A stretch of 64,000 bases of DNA from an uncultured Bacteroidales bacterium (GCA_946614295.1 CAMOGT010000002.1:1-64000), one strand, 5' to 3'; numbered from the stretch's first letter, positions 42,159 through 51,119 are shown. Numbers and translations are program-made. Notes: a model not told the origin generated them from the letters alone.

Positions 42159-42450
42159 AGCAGAAGCTATAGAATTAGTAAGAAAATACAAAGAAGTCAT
42201 AATGCCTCGTTTGAACAACGAAGCAGAGGTATATATGTATGGTTCTTACAGCAAAGGAACGCAGCGTCCCGAGAGCGATATTGATGTTGCGGTCGTGGTT
42301 ACTTCGGCAGGCCCCGAATGGTTCTCGCTAACGAAGAGCCTATGGCATGATGTAGATAAAGTAAGTTTGCTAATAGAACCTGTTCTTATTGAAAAATCGC
42401 ACCCTTCACCCTTATATGAGGATGTCCTGCAAACAGGTATAGCAATTTAG
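42151..42450 (+). CDS. MNT-type nucleotidyltransferase domain protein
   Basis: 99 residues. GSYSKGTQRPESDIDVAVV is the nucleotidyltransferase signature (GSxxxG...SDID). MNT proteins usually act as antitoxins of HEPN toxins by AMPylation; here the HEPN partner is reduced to a 19-residue fragment. The unit lies between 23-bp direct repeats in the leader of the 42523 gene. Confidence 0.82.
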   Translation: MDKAEAIELVRKYKEVIMPRLNNEAEVYMYGSYSKGTQRPESDIDVAVVVTSAGPEWFSLTKSLWHDVDKVSLLIEPVLIEKSHPSPLYEDVLQTGIAI

Positions 42451-42469
42451 TATTGAGATAATATAGCTT

Positions 42470-42492
42470 AACGCTATTCAAATAACCCAATT
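42470..42492. repeat. 23-bp direct repeat flanking the MNT locus, copy 2
   Basis: Identical to 42059-42081; lies 30 bp before the ATG of the surface-protein gene. Confidence 0.9.
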
Positions 42493-42522
42493 TATTCATT
42501 TAACTTAAAAATTAAAACACAA

Positions 42523-44472
42523 ATGAAAAAACTTTTCACATTAGCCGCTGCCGTTCTGGCAAGCTTCAGCTTGTGGGCAGCAGTTCCTGCAGCTACGTTG
42601 GATCCGGCCGATGTTCCTGCTGAAGGTTGGGCAGGCAAGTATGCTCCGGCATCAGTTGTCACTGGAGACTGGGTTTGCTTCTCTCCGTACGAGATTTATC
42701 AATCAAGCGCACAAACGTGGGCTGCAACAGACAAAGGTGCAAGCACAGATGCAAGTTGGGATGCTATTGATCCTATCCCTGCGCAGTCAGCGTGGACACA
42801 AAACGACGGAAAGGCAGCAACTTTGCGTGACGCAGCGGGCACAAGCGATCAAAAAGGAGCTTACTACTATCGAATCACCAACACTACAGATGTAGCTATT
42901 TTAGCGAAAAGTGGTTCTAACGGAAAACGTACCATTTCGTTAGCTGCCTATGAATTAACGGATGGTGAGCCGGCCGAGACTCCTGCACAATCAGCGACTA
43001 TGGAGAACAATGACAACACTGTTATCTCTATTTCCAATTTGTATGCAGACAAAGAGTATTTGGTTGTTGTAAAACAAATCAAAGGTGGCTCCAAAGGCAC
43101 AAGTGAAGGTAATAGTACATATTGCGCAATTGGCTTCAAAACCATTTTTAAGCAAGTTGACCATGTAGATGTTTCTCTCGGTGGTGTAGCTGTTAATGAC
43201 GAGGCTTTGTCAGAGACTCAGATGGCTACTCTCTACGGCGCGTCGAGTCTGGATCTCACCGCTGAGTATGTAGAAGCTCCGACCGTTACTTTCACCGTAC
43301 AGACGGACACCTATTATGTTGGTGAGACAGAGCCGAGCACCAAGAGCGAGAAAATCGATGTAGTAGCTGCACTGAACCCCGATGGCAAATGGCAGGCTCA
43401 ACAAACTGTAGGCGAGCAAACCTACACCATCACCGCCGTTAAGCCAGCAACCGTTACCATCACTTACATGGACGGTGCAACCGTACTGGGCGAGGAGATT
43501 GTAAAGGTAGGCGAGAGCGCAACCAAGTATGGCGAGTATGAGGTTAAGCCGCTGGCTGAGTTCCAAGGCTGGTACACCGATGCAGAGCTGACTTCCGAGG
43601 CTGACCTCACCGCTGCCGTCAACGCAGACCTGACCCTTTATGGCAAGTTCGTGAAGGCTTATGCTCAGTCGCTCAACATTGAGCAATACATCTTGGACAA
43701 TGGTATGAACAATGCTGACCAAGATCACATCGGCGAAGCCTTCGCAGCTGTTTTGAGCGGAGCCGGCTATGCTTATAGCAACCTCAATGCTCTTGACACG
43801 CTGAACGATCTGGAGAACAAGACGAACCGCAACTATGCGTTCCTTGGTCTGAAGATGAAGACCGCAGGTGCATACATCCAGTTCAACCTGCAAGCAGGAA
43901 AGACATTGGCAGTTAAGTTCGGCAACTTGACCAAGCCTGTTGCCGTAACGATTGACGGCGTGGCACAAACCAACCATACGGAAGGTGCATTCTTACTGGA
44001 GGCAGCTGAGGCAGATCGTTTAATCGAGTTGAAGACCACGGACAAATCCACCGTTGTTCTCCAGCAGATCATGATCGATGAGCCTATTGCAGAGGTTACT
44101 CTTCCGGATCCGGGCGCATACCTGATCACCATCGCAGAGAGCGAGAACGGAACCGTTACCGCTAACTGGGACAACAAGAAATACCGTACTCCGGTAGGTG
44201 CAACCGTTACACTGACCTTCACTCCCGCAGAGGGTAACATCGTAATGAGCTGCACCGTAAACGGCGAAGAGATTCATCAGAGTGCTCCGGGTGCACCGAT
44301 CACGTTCGAGATGCCGGCAGCGGATGTAACCATCGAGACCGTATTCTCCACCCCCACCGCTCTTGAGAACGCAGAGGCTGCTGTCAAGGCTGAGAAGGTG
44401 ATCCGTGACGGTCAGGTACTGATCCTCCGTGACGGCAAGATCTTCAACGCTCTCGGCGCAGAGGTTAAGTAA
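42523..44472 (+). CDS. Secreted surface protein with InlB-type repeat and C-terminal tail
   Basis: 649 residues; signal peptide (KKLFTLAAAVLASFSLWA). Beta-rich domains without a clear enzymatic motif; an InlB/Listeria-Bacteroides type repeat (VTITYMDGATVLGEEIV... FQGWYTDAEL... LTLYGKFVKAY) lies near residues 305-385, and a GTVTANW...VGATVTLTFTPAEG repeat near 550-600. The end KVIRDGQVLILRDGKIFNAL is the shared tail motif. A terminator follows. Confidence 0.8.
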   Translation: MKKLFTLAAAVLASFSLWAAVPAATLDPADVPAEGWAGKYAPASVVTGDWVCFSPYEIYQSSAQTWAATDKGASTDASWDAIDPIPAQSAWTQNDGKAATLRDAAGTSDQKGAYYYRITNTTDVAILAKSGSNGKRTISLAAYELTDGEPAETPAQSATMENNDNTVISISNLYADKEYLVVVKQIKGGSKGTSEGNSTYCAIGFKTIFKQVDHVDVSLGGVAVNDEALSETQMATLYGASSLDLTAEYVEAPTVTFTVQTDTYYVGETEPSTKSEKIDVVAALNPDGKWQAQQTVGEQTYTITAVKPATVTITYMDGATVLGEEIVKVGESATKYGEYEVKPLAEFQGWYTDAELTSEADLTAAVNADLTLYGKFVKAYAQSLNIEQYILDNGMNNADQDHIGEAFAAVLSGAGYAYSNLNALDTLNDLENKTNRNYAFLGLKMKTAGAYIQFNLQAGKTLAVKFGNLTKPVAVTIDGVAQTNHTEGAFLLEAAEADRLIELKTTDKSTVVLQQIMIDEPIAEVTLPDPGAYLITIAESENGTVTANWDNKKYRTPVGATVTLTFTPAEGNIVMSCTVNGEEIHQSAPGAPITFEMPAADVTIETVFSTPTALENAEAAVKAEKVIRDGQVLILRDGKIFNALGAEVK

Positions 44473-44509
44473 GCCTAACCCCACCCCTTTCCTAAAAGGA
44501 GGGGAGATA

Positions 44510-44541
44510 AGCAGCTTGCAGCAATGCAGGCTGCTTTTTTT
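44510..44541 (+). terminator. Intrinsic terminator of the 42523 gene
   Basis: Eleven-bp stem AGCAGCTTGCA / TGCAGGCTGCT with a GCAA tetraloop followed by TTTTTT. Confidence 0.9.
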
Positions 44542-44706
44542 GCGCAGACGGGTGATCTTCTACCGGCTTGTCGAACCCGCTATTCGGTACTATAGACGCG
44601 AAGCCAGAAAAGCCGCTAAAGCTAAATCCAAAGCCAACTAACCAAACAGGGTTAAAACGGACTTATTGCCTACTTATTACCTACTTATTACCTGTTCAGA
44701 ATTTAT

Positions 44707-44736
44707 TAATTTTTCATTTTTCATTTTTCATTTTGA
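44707..44736. repeat. Intergenic 8-bp repeat TTTTTCAT
   Basis: Three to four tandem units (TTTTTCATTTTTCATTTTTC). Confidence 0.75.
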
Positions 44737-44806
44737 TCTTTTTTGGGGATTTGTAGGGCATTTGGGACTTAAACAAATGCCAAAATACAAAAAACTGTAA
44801 ATTTAT

Positions 44807-44837
44807 TTGCATATTCAAAAAAAAATGTTTACCTTTG
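44807..44837 (+). promoter_or_regulatory. Promoter of the 44950 surface-protein gene
   Basis: TTGCATATTCA at 44807, 20 bp, TACCTTTG at 44830-44837. Leader about 105 bp. Confidence 0.82.
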
Positions 44838-44949
44838 CAGCGGAATTGGAAAGACTATATAAATTAACCTTTTTGTCTAACGGAAAATCTAACAAGTATA
44901 ACTACTATACTTATTATTAATTAACATTATTAACCAAAATCAAAGTATC

Positions 44950-47538
44950 ATGAGAAAGATTTTTTCTTTATTCACTGCAATTCTCTTTGCAGCAAGCATG
45001 ATGGCGACATTGCCTGAAAATCCCCAATGGGAGGCGAAGGCTTTGGCAGACATTGCTGATGGTTCGACACTTGTCATCATCAGTAATTCGACGGCTGCTA
45101 CGAATGTCGCATTGCCGTCCACGGCGACCACTTCAAATCCCGCAAAGAAGATTTGCGAGGTGACCACCGCTGACGGTGTAACAACTATTACCGCTCCGGA
45201 AGGTTCTTCTTTGCAAGACTTGGCATGGACACTTGTCAAGAGTGGTGACAATTACAAATTCTATCAGGAGGGTAGCGAGGAAATTCGCATGTACCTTACC
45301 GGTTTGTCCACAAACACCGGTTTGCGTATCGGCAATGCAAACTCCGCGAACGATAAGTTTGTAATGGGAGACCTTGGAAAATTGTTGAAAGTAACTACAG
45401 GCACCCGTTTTGTGGGTCCGTACGACAACAATGGTAGTGATTGGAGAACGTATAACACGGAGAACGCTACTAACTACAAGGGCGCAGAATTGACATTCTA
45501 TGTGCTCAAAGCTTCCCAAGGCGGCGAAGAGCCGGTAGTAGAGCCGACCACGAAGACCCTCTATTGCAAGGTAGCTCAAGATTGGTGGAAAGATGGAAAC
45601 GCTGCTGTAGGTATCTACGCATTCAAGGGAGAGGCAAAGAACGCAGAATTCCCGGGCGTACGCATGACACCGGTAGAAGGCGAGACCGATCTCTGGAAAG
45701 CAGAGATTGACACCGCACTCTATAACACCGTCATCTTCACACGTTTCAATCCGAATGATTGCAACACAGAAGATTGCCTTAACTGGGGAGCACAAACAGA
45801 GGATCTGGAGATTCCTGCAGACAAGGATCTCTACACCATCACTTCCGCTACTGCACAATGGATAGGCGAAGGCAACAAAGTTACCGGCGAGTGGTCTGTA
45901 TATGGCGAAGAGCCGGTTGTAGTAGAGCCGACGCTGGCTAACGGTTTCTACCTCATCGGCCAGAACGGCTGGGACGTAGCTACTCTGAGCGCTGCCCTCC
46001 TCTTCGCTGCTAACCCGGACACCGAGGGTGAGTATAAACTCACTACTACTCTTGCAGAGGGTCAAAGCATCAAGGTGGTTAAGGTAGAGAACGACGCTAT
46101 CGTCGCTTGGTATCCGGATGGTATGGATAACGAATATCCCGTGGACGCTACGCACGCTGGCGTGAAGACTATCTACTTCCAGCCGGATTACAAAGCCGAT
46201 TGGGCTGCCTTTGGCGGATATTTCTATATTGCTGCAAACGAAGAGCCGGTAGTCGTTGAACTGCAGGCTGTAAGCGCAGCTACCACTTGGGATTTCTCCA
46301 AGATCACTGCCAATACCGAGAATGCACTCTATAACAATGAAGGTATTCAACTGACCGATGAATCAACGCCGAGCAAGAATGACGAAATGGTCTATGCGAA
46401 TTACTCAGCAGACTTCATGACTTTCGCTGAGGGCTTCGATGCGGCTACTATGGCATTCAAAGGTGAGTATCCTATCCGCAAGAATCAGTACTGCCAGGCT
46501 GGTACGCTCCGTTTCAAGACTACCGTAGCTGGTACAATCACTGTGAAGTTCTCCGACACCGGTTCGAAGGCAAGCACTAGCGCAGTAAAACGCTACCTCG
46601 TTGTAAACGGCGAGCAGACCGAGTACTGGACCTCTCGCGGAAACAACGGTACTACGGATCCGCACGATCAACAGTTGAACGTTGAGACCCAGGCTATCGC
46701 TGTTCCGGCAGGCGATGTTACCATTACCGGTTCTTCTGCAATCGTTGTCTCTAATGTTACCTTCACTCCGAGCGAAGAGCCGGTAGTTGAGCCGACGCTG
46801 GCTAATGGTTACTATCTCGTTGGTGACGAGTACAACTGGACTCCTGCCGCAGAGCGTATTCTTACGGTTAATCCGGAAAATGCAAACGAATACATGGTAA
46901 GTGCTACATTGGCAGTAGATGACTCTCTGAAGGTTGTTCTTGTAGAGAACAACGTTATTACCACTTGGTATCCCGCCGAGGGCGGCAACTATGTCGTTGA
47001 CGCAGCACACGCAGGCGAAAAGGCTATCTACTTCCGTCCGGACGGACAAGGTGGCGAAGGCTGGTACTATGGTTGCATCTTTATCGCAGCTAACGAAGAG
47101 CCGGTAGTAGAGCCGAAGCTGGCTAACGGTTACTATCTCGTTGGTGACAAGTACGACTGGACTCCTGCCGCAGAGCGTCTGTTCGTAGCAAACGGCGAGG
47201 GCGGTGAGTATGTTCTTGCAGGCGTTACATTGGCGGCCGAAGATTCTCTCAAAGTGGTTTACGTAGAGAACGATGCTATCACGACCTGGTACCCGGGCGG
47301 AACGGATAATAACTATGTCGTTGACGCAGCTCATGCCGGCGTGAAGGACATCTACTTCCGTCCGGACGGACAGGGCGGCGATGACTGGTACGAGCATTGC
47401 ATCTTTATCGCACCGAACTCCGGAACCGCTATCGACGAGGTGGCAGGTGAGGCAAAAGCCGTTAAGATTCTCAAGAACGGCATGCTGATCATTGAGAAGA
47501 ACGGCGTGAAGTACAATGTACTGGGTGTACGTTTGTAA
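44950..47538 (+). CDS. Large secreted carbohydrate-binding-like protein with repeats and C-terminal tail
   Basis: 862 residues; signal peptide (KIFSLFTAILFAASMMA). Residues about 200-320 resemble a starch-binding CBM26-type module (YCKVAQDWWKDGNAAVGIYAF... WKAEIDTALYNTVIFTRFN). Then three copies of a ~95-residue repeat introduced by EEPVVEPTLANGYYLVG (near 330, 615 and 718; pattern VVxVENxxITTWYP...AAHAGxKxIYFRPDGQGG), a fold like SusE/SusF starch-binding modules. The end KILKNGMLIIEKNGVKYNVL is the shared tail. Likely a glycan-binding surface lipoprotein-free protein. Confidence 0.78.
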   Translation: MRKIFSLFTAILFAASMMATLPENPQWEAKALADIADGSTLVIISNSTAATNVALPSTATTSNPAKKICEVTTADGVTTITAPEGSSLQDLAWTLVKSGDNYKFYQEGSEEIRMYLTGLSTNTGLRIGNANSANDKFVMGDLGKLLKVTTGTRFVGPYDNNGSDWRTYNTENATNYKGAELTFYVLKASQGGEEPVVEPTTKTLYCKVAQDWWKDGNAAVGIYAFKGEAKNAEFPGVRMTPVEGETDLWKAEIDTALYNTVIFTRFNPNDCNTEDCLNWGAQTEDLEIPADKDLYTITSATAQWIGEGNKVTGEWSVYGEEPVVVEPTLANGFYLIGQNGWDVATLSAALLFAANPDTEGEYKLTTTLAEGQSIKVVKVENDAIVAWYPDGMDNEYPVDATHAGVKTIYFQPDYKADWAAFGGYFYIAANEEPVVVELQAVSAATTWDFSKITANTENALYNNEGIQLTDESTPSKNDEMVYANYSADFMTFAEGFDAATMAFKGEYPIRKNQYCQAGTLRFKTTVAGTITVKFSDTGSKASTSAVKRYLVVNGEQTEYWTSRGNNGTTDPHDQQLNVETQAIAVPAGDVTITGSSAIVVSNVTFTPSEEPVVEPTLANGYYLVGDEYNWTPAAERILTVNPENANEYMVSATLAVDDSLKVVLVENNVITTWYPAEGGNYVVDAAHAGEKAIYFRPDGQGGEGWYYGCIFIAANEEPVVEPKLANGYYLVGDKYDWTPAAERLFVANGEGGEYVLAGVTLAAEDSLKVVYVENDAITTWYPGGTDNNYVVDAAHAGVKDIYFRPDGQGGDDWYEHCIFIAPNSGTAIDEVAGEAKAVKILKNGMLIIEKNGVKYNVLGVRL

Positions 47539-47602
47539 AATCGCACATTCTTGCACGATGTTGAAACGCTAAGGTGCCCCGAAAAGGGGGACAGAAGGAA
47601 GG

Positions 47603-47632
47603 CAGCTCCGCAGAAATGCGGGGCTGTTTCCG
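47603..47632 (+). terminator. Terminator-like hairpin after the 44950 gene
   Basis: Ten-bp stem CAGCTCCGCA / TGCGGGGCTG with a GAAA tetraloop, then a short TTT. Confidence 0.7.
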
Positions 47633-47661
47633 TAATTTTGGTATTTTTTTTGTTCTTTTAT

Positions 47662-47692
47662 TTGCATATGTCGATTTTTTGTTGTACCTTTG
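47662..47692 (+). promoter_or_regulatory. Promoter of secG
   Basis: TTGCATATGTC at 47662, 20 bp, TACCTTTG at 47685-47692, then CAGCCGATTTG. Confidence 0.88.
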
Positions 47693-47749
47693 CAGCCGAT
47701 TTGGCTGAAGATGTAAAATTTGATACAGAAAACTAAAATTTAAAAGACT

Positions 47750-48058
47750 ATGTACATATTTCTTACCATTCTAATTGTCATCGCTGCAGTTCTGCTGACG
47801 CTCCTCGTTTTGGTTCAGAACAGCAAGGGCGGCGGATTGGCAGCCGGTTTTGCGAGCGGAAACCAGGTGATGGGTGCGCCTAAGACGGCTGATTTTCTGG
47901 AGAAAGCGACCTGGACGATCATTGCGCTGATTGTAGTGTTCTCGATCGCCGCAGTAGGTTTCAGCAGGGGTCAGGCTGAGGCAGCCGATGACCAGTCCGC
48001 GATTCAGGTAGAGCAGAGTGCACCTGTAGCCGAGCAACCGGCAGAGAGCGCCGAGTAA
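47750..48058 (+). CDS. secG: Preprotein translocase subunit SecG
   Basis: 102 residues with two membrane segments: IFLTILIVIAAVLLTLLVLVQ and ATWTIIALIVVFSIAAVGF, linked by NSKGGGLAAGFASGNQVMG, the SecG signature. It is part of the SecYEG channel. A short acidic C-terminal tail follows. The tmRNA gene lies 34 bp downstream. Confidence 0.93.
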   Translation: MYIFLTILIVIAAVLLTLLVLVQNSKGGGLAAGFASGNQVMGAPKTADFLEKATWTIIALIVVFSIAAVGFSRGQAEAADDQSAIQVEQSAPVAEQPAESAE

Positions 48059-48067
48059 GCGCTGAGA

Positions 48068-48090
48068 GCGCGGGCAAGAGTTGCCCGCGC
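48068..48090. terminator. Perfect hairpin between secG and ssrA
   Basis: GCGCGGGCAA / TTGCCCGCGC with loop GAG. No T tract follows, so it may pause or protect the transcript rather than stop it. Confidence 0.5.
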
Positions 48091-48092
48091 GA

Positions 48093-48482
48093 GGGGCTAT
48101 CTGGTTTTGACAGCAGGTAGAATAGTTGTGTAAGCACGCCGAGCATCGAGGATACGCTCGTTAATATCATCTTCAAACTATAACTGGCAACACTTCTTAT
48201 GCTCTCGCTGCCTAATCGAAGTATAGTAGATTGGCGTATTCGGGTGCAAGGCGCCTGAACGGGACATCGCTCCAAGCCGGGTCTGTGGGCTGAAAGGATC
48301 AAGCGGTGCAGAAATACACGGAATAGAGGTCGCACGCTGCGATACGGCCTCGAAAACTTAGCAGCTAAGCCGGAGGTTGGTGGCTTGGGTCTTGCCGCCG
48401 GACGAAAATCAAGGCCAAGATAAGCGCGTAGAAAGCATAAGTGTTCCTTGTTTGGACGCGGGTTCGACTCCCGCTAGCTCCA
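48093..48482 (+). ncRNA. ssrA: Transfer-messenger RNA (tmRNA)
   Basis: The 5' end GGGGCTA pairs with the 3' TAGCTCC (with the alanine-type G-U at position 3), the T arm GGTTCGACTCC is present and the total of 390 bases fits. The tag frame reads GNTSYALAA then stop (48188-48217 region), close to the GETNYALAA-type tags of Bacteroidales. It rescues stalled ribosomes. The CCA end is not encoded. Confidence 0.92.
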
Positions 48483-48512
48483 CAACATGTAGCGGCGGCT
48501 ACAAAATTCATC

Positions 48513-48540
48513 GGGGTTTAAAACTTGTTTTGAAACCCGA
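48513..48540. terminator. Hairpin after tmRNA
   Basis: CGGGGTTTAAAAC and GTTTTGAAACCCG form an imperfect stem. Lies upstream of the tRNA leader element. Confidence 0.5.
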
Positions 48541-48561
48541 AAAGCGTAGCATAGCACGAAG

Positions 48562-48594
48562 GCGTAATCGAGCGGTTGAACCGCGAGTCACGCG
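48562..48594 (+). repeat. tRNA-leader hairpin repeat, copy 1
   Basis: GCGTAATCGAGCGGTTG then AACCGCGAGTCACGCG; imperfect stem (GCGGTT/AACCGC core, GCGT/ACGC ends). Copy 2 at 51087-51119 differs by one base. It ends exactly 17 bp before the tRNA-Ala 5' end. Confidence 0.85.
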
Positions 48595-48611
48595 TAGTGC
48601 TAATGCAAGCG

Positions 48612-48684
48612 GGGGTATTAGCTCAGTTGGTAGAGCGCAACGTTCGCAATGTTGAGGTCAGGGGTTCGACTCCCCTATGCTCCA
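48612..48684 (+). tRNA. tRNA-Ala (anticodon CGC)
   Basis: Acceptor GGGGTAT / ATGCTCC with the G3-U70 pair diagnostic of alanine; D arm GCTCAGTTGGTAGAGC; anticodon loop TTCGCAA with CGC; T arm GGGGTTCGACTCCCC. CCA not encoded. Confidence 0.92.
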
Positions 48685-48712
48685 CAAAAGGCATAACATG
48701 CCTTTACGGATT

Positions 48713-49843
48713 ATGGCAGTAGAAATACGTGACATACATACCAAACGCGAGTTACGGAAGTTCATACAGTTCGCCAACGACCTGTATCGGGATTGTCCGT
48801 ATTACTGTCCGCCTTTGTTCTTTGACGAAATGAACTGCTTCGAGCCGGAACATAATCCGGCGATCGAGGTGTGCGAATACCAACTATGGATGGCGTACCG
48901 TGACGGCGAGCCCGTAGGACGTATCGCCGGCATCATCAACCGCCGCGCCAACGAGAAATGGGGCTTCCAGCATGTGCGGTTCGGGTGGTTCGATTTCATC
49001 GACGACCCCGAGGTCTCCCGATCGCTGCTCGACACCGTAGCGGCATGGGGCAAAGCACGCGGCATGAAGGAACTCAACGGCCCGGTCGGCTTCACGGATT
49101 TCGACCATGAGGGGCTCCTCCTCGAGGGCTACAACTACCCCGCCGTGATGGCTTCGCTCTACAACTATCCGTATTACGTCAAACACATGGACGCTTACGG
49201 GCTGGAGAAAGATGCAGACTGGGTGGAGATACAGGTCTATCCGCCCAAGGCTTGTCCCGAGAGGCTGGAGAGGATCGCCAATATAGTAAAGGAACGCTCG
49301 CACGTGCGCGTAGTGAAAGTGAAGAACTCGCGGGAACTGGTGCGCCGGTTCGGGATCCAGTACATGGACGTGATAGACGAGGCTTACCAGAAGCTCTATA
49401 ACTTCCAGCCGATGACGGTAGCGCAGAAGAACTACTACAAGAACATGTATTTCCCGATCCTCAATTTCGATTTCGTGACCCTCGTAGTGAACGAGAAAGA
49501 CGACATCGTGGGTGTGGGACTGGGTATGCCGGATATCTCCGATGCGCTGCGCAAATGCGACGGCAAGCTCTTCCCCTTCGGCTGGTACCACCTGCTGAAA
49601 GCGCTGAAGGCAAAGCAGATGAAGAGTTTCAGTTTCCTGCTCATCGCCGTGCGTCCGGACTATCAGGACAAGGGCATCAATGCGCTCTTCTTCCAGGACC
49701 AGATACCTATCATCAACGACTACGGTATCCGGATCCTTGAGACGACAAACATCCTGGAGACCAACGCCAAGAATATAGCGAACTTCACCCAGTTCGACCA
49801 TAAGATACATAAACGCCACCGCGCATACATCAAGCCCCTATGA
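48713..49843 (+). CDS. GNAT-like N-acetyltransferase family protein
   Basis: 376 residues from the ATG at 48713 (MAVEIRDIHTKRELRKFI). Two GNAT-type halves: LWMAYRDGEPVGRIAGIINRRAN (about residues 55-77) and FSFLLIAVRPDYQDKGINALFF (about 305-326, the acetyl-CoA region). Similar long acyltransferase-like proteins are widespread in Bacteroidota; the substrate is unknown. The start of the Fur gene overlaps its stop by 4 bp. Confidence 0.78.
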   Translation: MAVEIRDIHTKRELRKFIQFANDLYRDCPYYCPPLFFDEMNCFEPEHNPAIEVCEYQLWMAYRDGEPVGRIAGIINRRANEKWGFQHVRFGWFDFIDDPEVSRSLLDTVAAWGKARGMKELNGPVGFTDFDHEGLLLEGYNYPAVMASLYNYPYYVKHMDAYGLEKDADWVEIQVYPPKACPERLERIANIVKERSHVRVVKVKNSRELVRRFGIQYMDVIDEAYQKLYNFQPMTVAQKNYYKNMYFPILNFDFVTLVVNEKDDIVGVGLGMPDISDALRKCDGKLFPFGWYHLLKALKAKQMKSFSFLLIAVRPDYQDKGINALFFQDQIPIINDYGIRILETTNILETNAKNIANFTQFDHKIHKRHRAYIKPL

Positions 49844-50313
49844 CGAAGGCTGAACAGTACAAGACGACGTACGAGGCTTCGGATGCGAAACTGCGGGCAT
49901 ATATCCGCGCCAAGGGCTTGCGCCCGACAAAGGTCCGTACCATGGTATTGAAACAGGTGTGCGCCCTGCCCAGGCCGTTCACGGCAGACCAGTTGGTGAA
50001 AGCCTGCCAGCCCGACCGGATATCGGTAGGAACGGTTTATAACAGCCTCAATCTGTTTGTCGAAGCAGGCATATTGAGAGGACTGACGAGGCAACGCGGA
50101 CAATCCGCCACGGAGTATGACCTGCAGACCGAGAAAGAATCCGTGATGCAGATCATCTGCACCAAGTGCGGGCGCGTAGCGCGGATGGAGGACCGGGCTA
50201 TCATCAACCTCGTGAAGATGAGACGGTACTCGAATTTTAACATGGCGCATTTTGCGCTCTACGTATATGGCGAGTGCAAGACCTGCCGCCGGTTACGAAT
50301 GCAACAACTATAA
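49840..50313 (+). CDS. Fur family transcriptional regulator
   Basis: 157 residues. Winged-helix DNA-binding half (LRPTKVRTMVLKQV... FTADQLVKACQ... SVGTVYNSLNLFVEAGIL) and a C-terminal metal-binding half with CTKC and CKTC pairs (structural Zn). The sensing type (iron, zinc or peroxide) cannot be told. It is co-transcribed with the Zn-peptidase gene, separated by about 5 bp. Confidence 0.88.
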   Translation: MTKAEQYKTTYEASDAKLRAYIRAKGLRPTKVRTMVLKQVCALPRPFTADQLVKACQPDRISVGTVYNSLNLFVEAGILRGLTRQRGQSATEYDLQTEKESVMQIICTKCGRVARMEDRAIINLVKMRRYSNFNMAHFALYVYGECKTCRRLRMQQL

Positions 50314-50318
50314 GAAGA

Positions 50319-51002
50319 ATGACATCGAGCATATACTGGATATTGTTTATAGGCATCGCCCTAATCAGCTGGGCTGTATCGGCATCGCTGGAGCGCAAGT
50401 TCAAACGCTACGCCGAAACGCCGCTCCGGCTGACGGGCCGCGAGGTGGCGGAGAAGATGCTCCGTGACAACGGGATCATGGACGTGAAGATCACGTGCAT
50501 CTCCGGTCAGTTGACGGATCACTACAACCCTGCGGACAAGACGGTGAACCTGTCGCGGGAGGTGTATGATGGCGCCAATGTATCCGCCGCTGCAGTAGCT
50601 GCGCACGAGTGCGGGCACGCCCTCCAGCACGCTCAGGAGTACGCTCCCTTGAAGATGCGGTCGGCGCTGGTGCCGGTAGTATCGTTCAGCAGCAAATGGA
50701 TGACGTGGATTCTGCTGATCGGCATGCTCACCTTGGAGAGTTTCCCGCAGTTGATGCTATTCGGCATAGCGCTCTTTGCCACCACGACGTTGTTCTCGTT
50801 CATCACCTTGCCGGTAGAGGTCAATGCCTCGCAACGAGCCGTCAACTGGCTCCGCGAAGCGGGTATCACCGATAACGAGACCACGCCCATGGCGTCCGAC
50901 GCACTCCATGCCGCCGCATACACCTATGTCGTAGCCACCCTTTCCTCCCTCGCTACGCTCATATACTACATCTTGATCTTTTTAGGAGGAAGGAGAGACT
51001 AG
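50319..51002 (+). CDS. Zinc metallopeptidase, YugP-like membrane protein
   Basis: 227 residues from the ATG at 50319. An N-terminal membrane segment, then AAVAAHECGHALQHA (HExxH-type Zn motif, about residues 92-106), and three more membrane segments including LILLIGMLTLESF and TLSSLATLIYYILIFLGG. The fold is the YugP/Zn-dependent protease family; substrate unknown. Period-7 repeats follow the stop. Confidence 0.88.
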   Translation: MTSSIYWILFIGIALISWAVSASLERKFKRYAETPLRLTGREVAEKMLRDNGIMDVKITCISGQLTDHYNPADKTVNLSREVYDGANVSAAAVAAHECGHALQHAQEYAPLKMRSALVPVVSFSSKWMTWILLIGMLTLESFPQLMLFGIALFATTTLFSFITLPVEVNASQRAVNWLREAGITDNETTPMASDALHAAAYTYVVATLSSLATLIYYILIFLGGRRD

Positions 51003-51043
51003 ATAGTTGATAATTGATAATTGATAGTTGATAATTGATAGTG
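51003..51043. repeat. Intergenic period-7 repeat, AGTTGAT/AATTGAT family
   Basis: Five to six tandem units between the peptidase gene and the tRNA-Arg leader. Confidence 0.85.
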
Positions 51044-51044
51044 A

Positions 51045-51060
51045 GGTAAAAGTTTTTACC
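51045..51060. terminator. Hairpin before the tRNA-Arg leader
   Basis: GGTAAAA / TTTTACC with a GT loop. Its position matches the hairpin at 48513-48540 before the tRNA-Ala leader. Confidence 0.45.
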
Positions 51061-51086
51061 GAACTAAAAGCGCAGAACAAAACGCA

Positions 51087-51119
51087 GCGTAATCGAGCGG
51101 TTGTACCGCGAGTCACGCG
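51087..51119 (+). repeat. tRNA-leader hairpin repeat, copy 2
   Basis: Matches 48562-48594 with one difference (TTGT for TTGA) and again ends exactly 17 bp before a tRNA (51137). Confidence 0.85.

Larger units (their letters stand above)
44473..44949. other. Intergenic region with hairpins, terminator, repeats and a promoter
   Basis: Contains an imperfect CCCC..GGGG hairpin (44484-44504), a strong terminator (44510-44541), an 11-bp CTACTTATTAC repeat near 44670-44692, a TTTTTCAT repeat (44707-44736) and the promoter of the next gene. No gene that I can support. Confidence 0.75.

Noticed and set aside
44429..44641. Short basic ORF downstream of the 42523 gene
   Set aside because: Overlaps the terminator and the end of the coding gene; no recognisable family.
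48377..48655. Open frame over the tmRNA/tRNA-Ala region
   Set aside because: Overlaps two RNA genes with well-formed structures.
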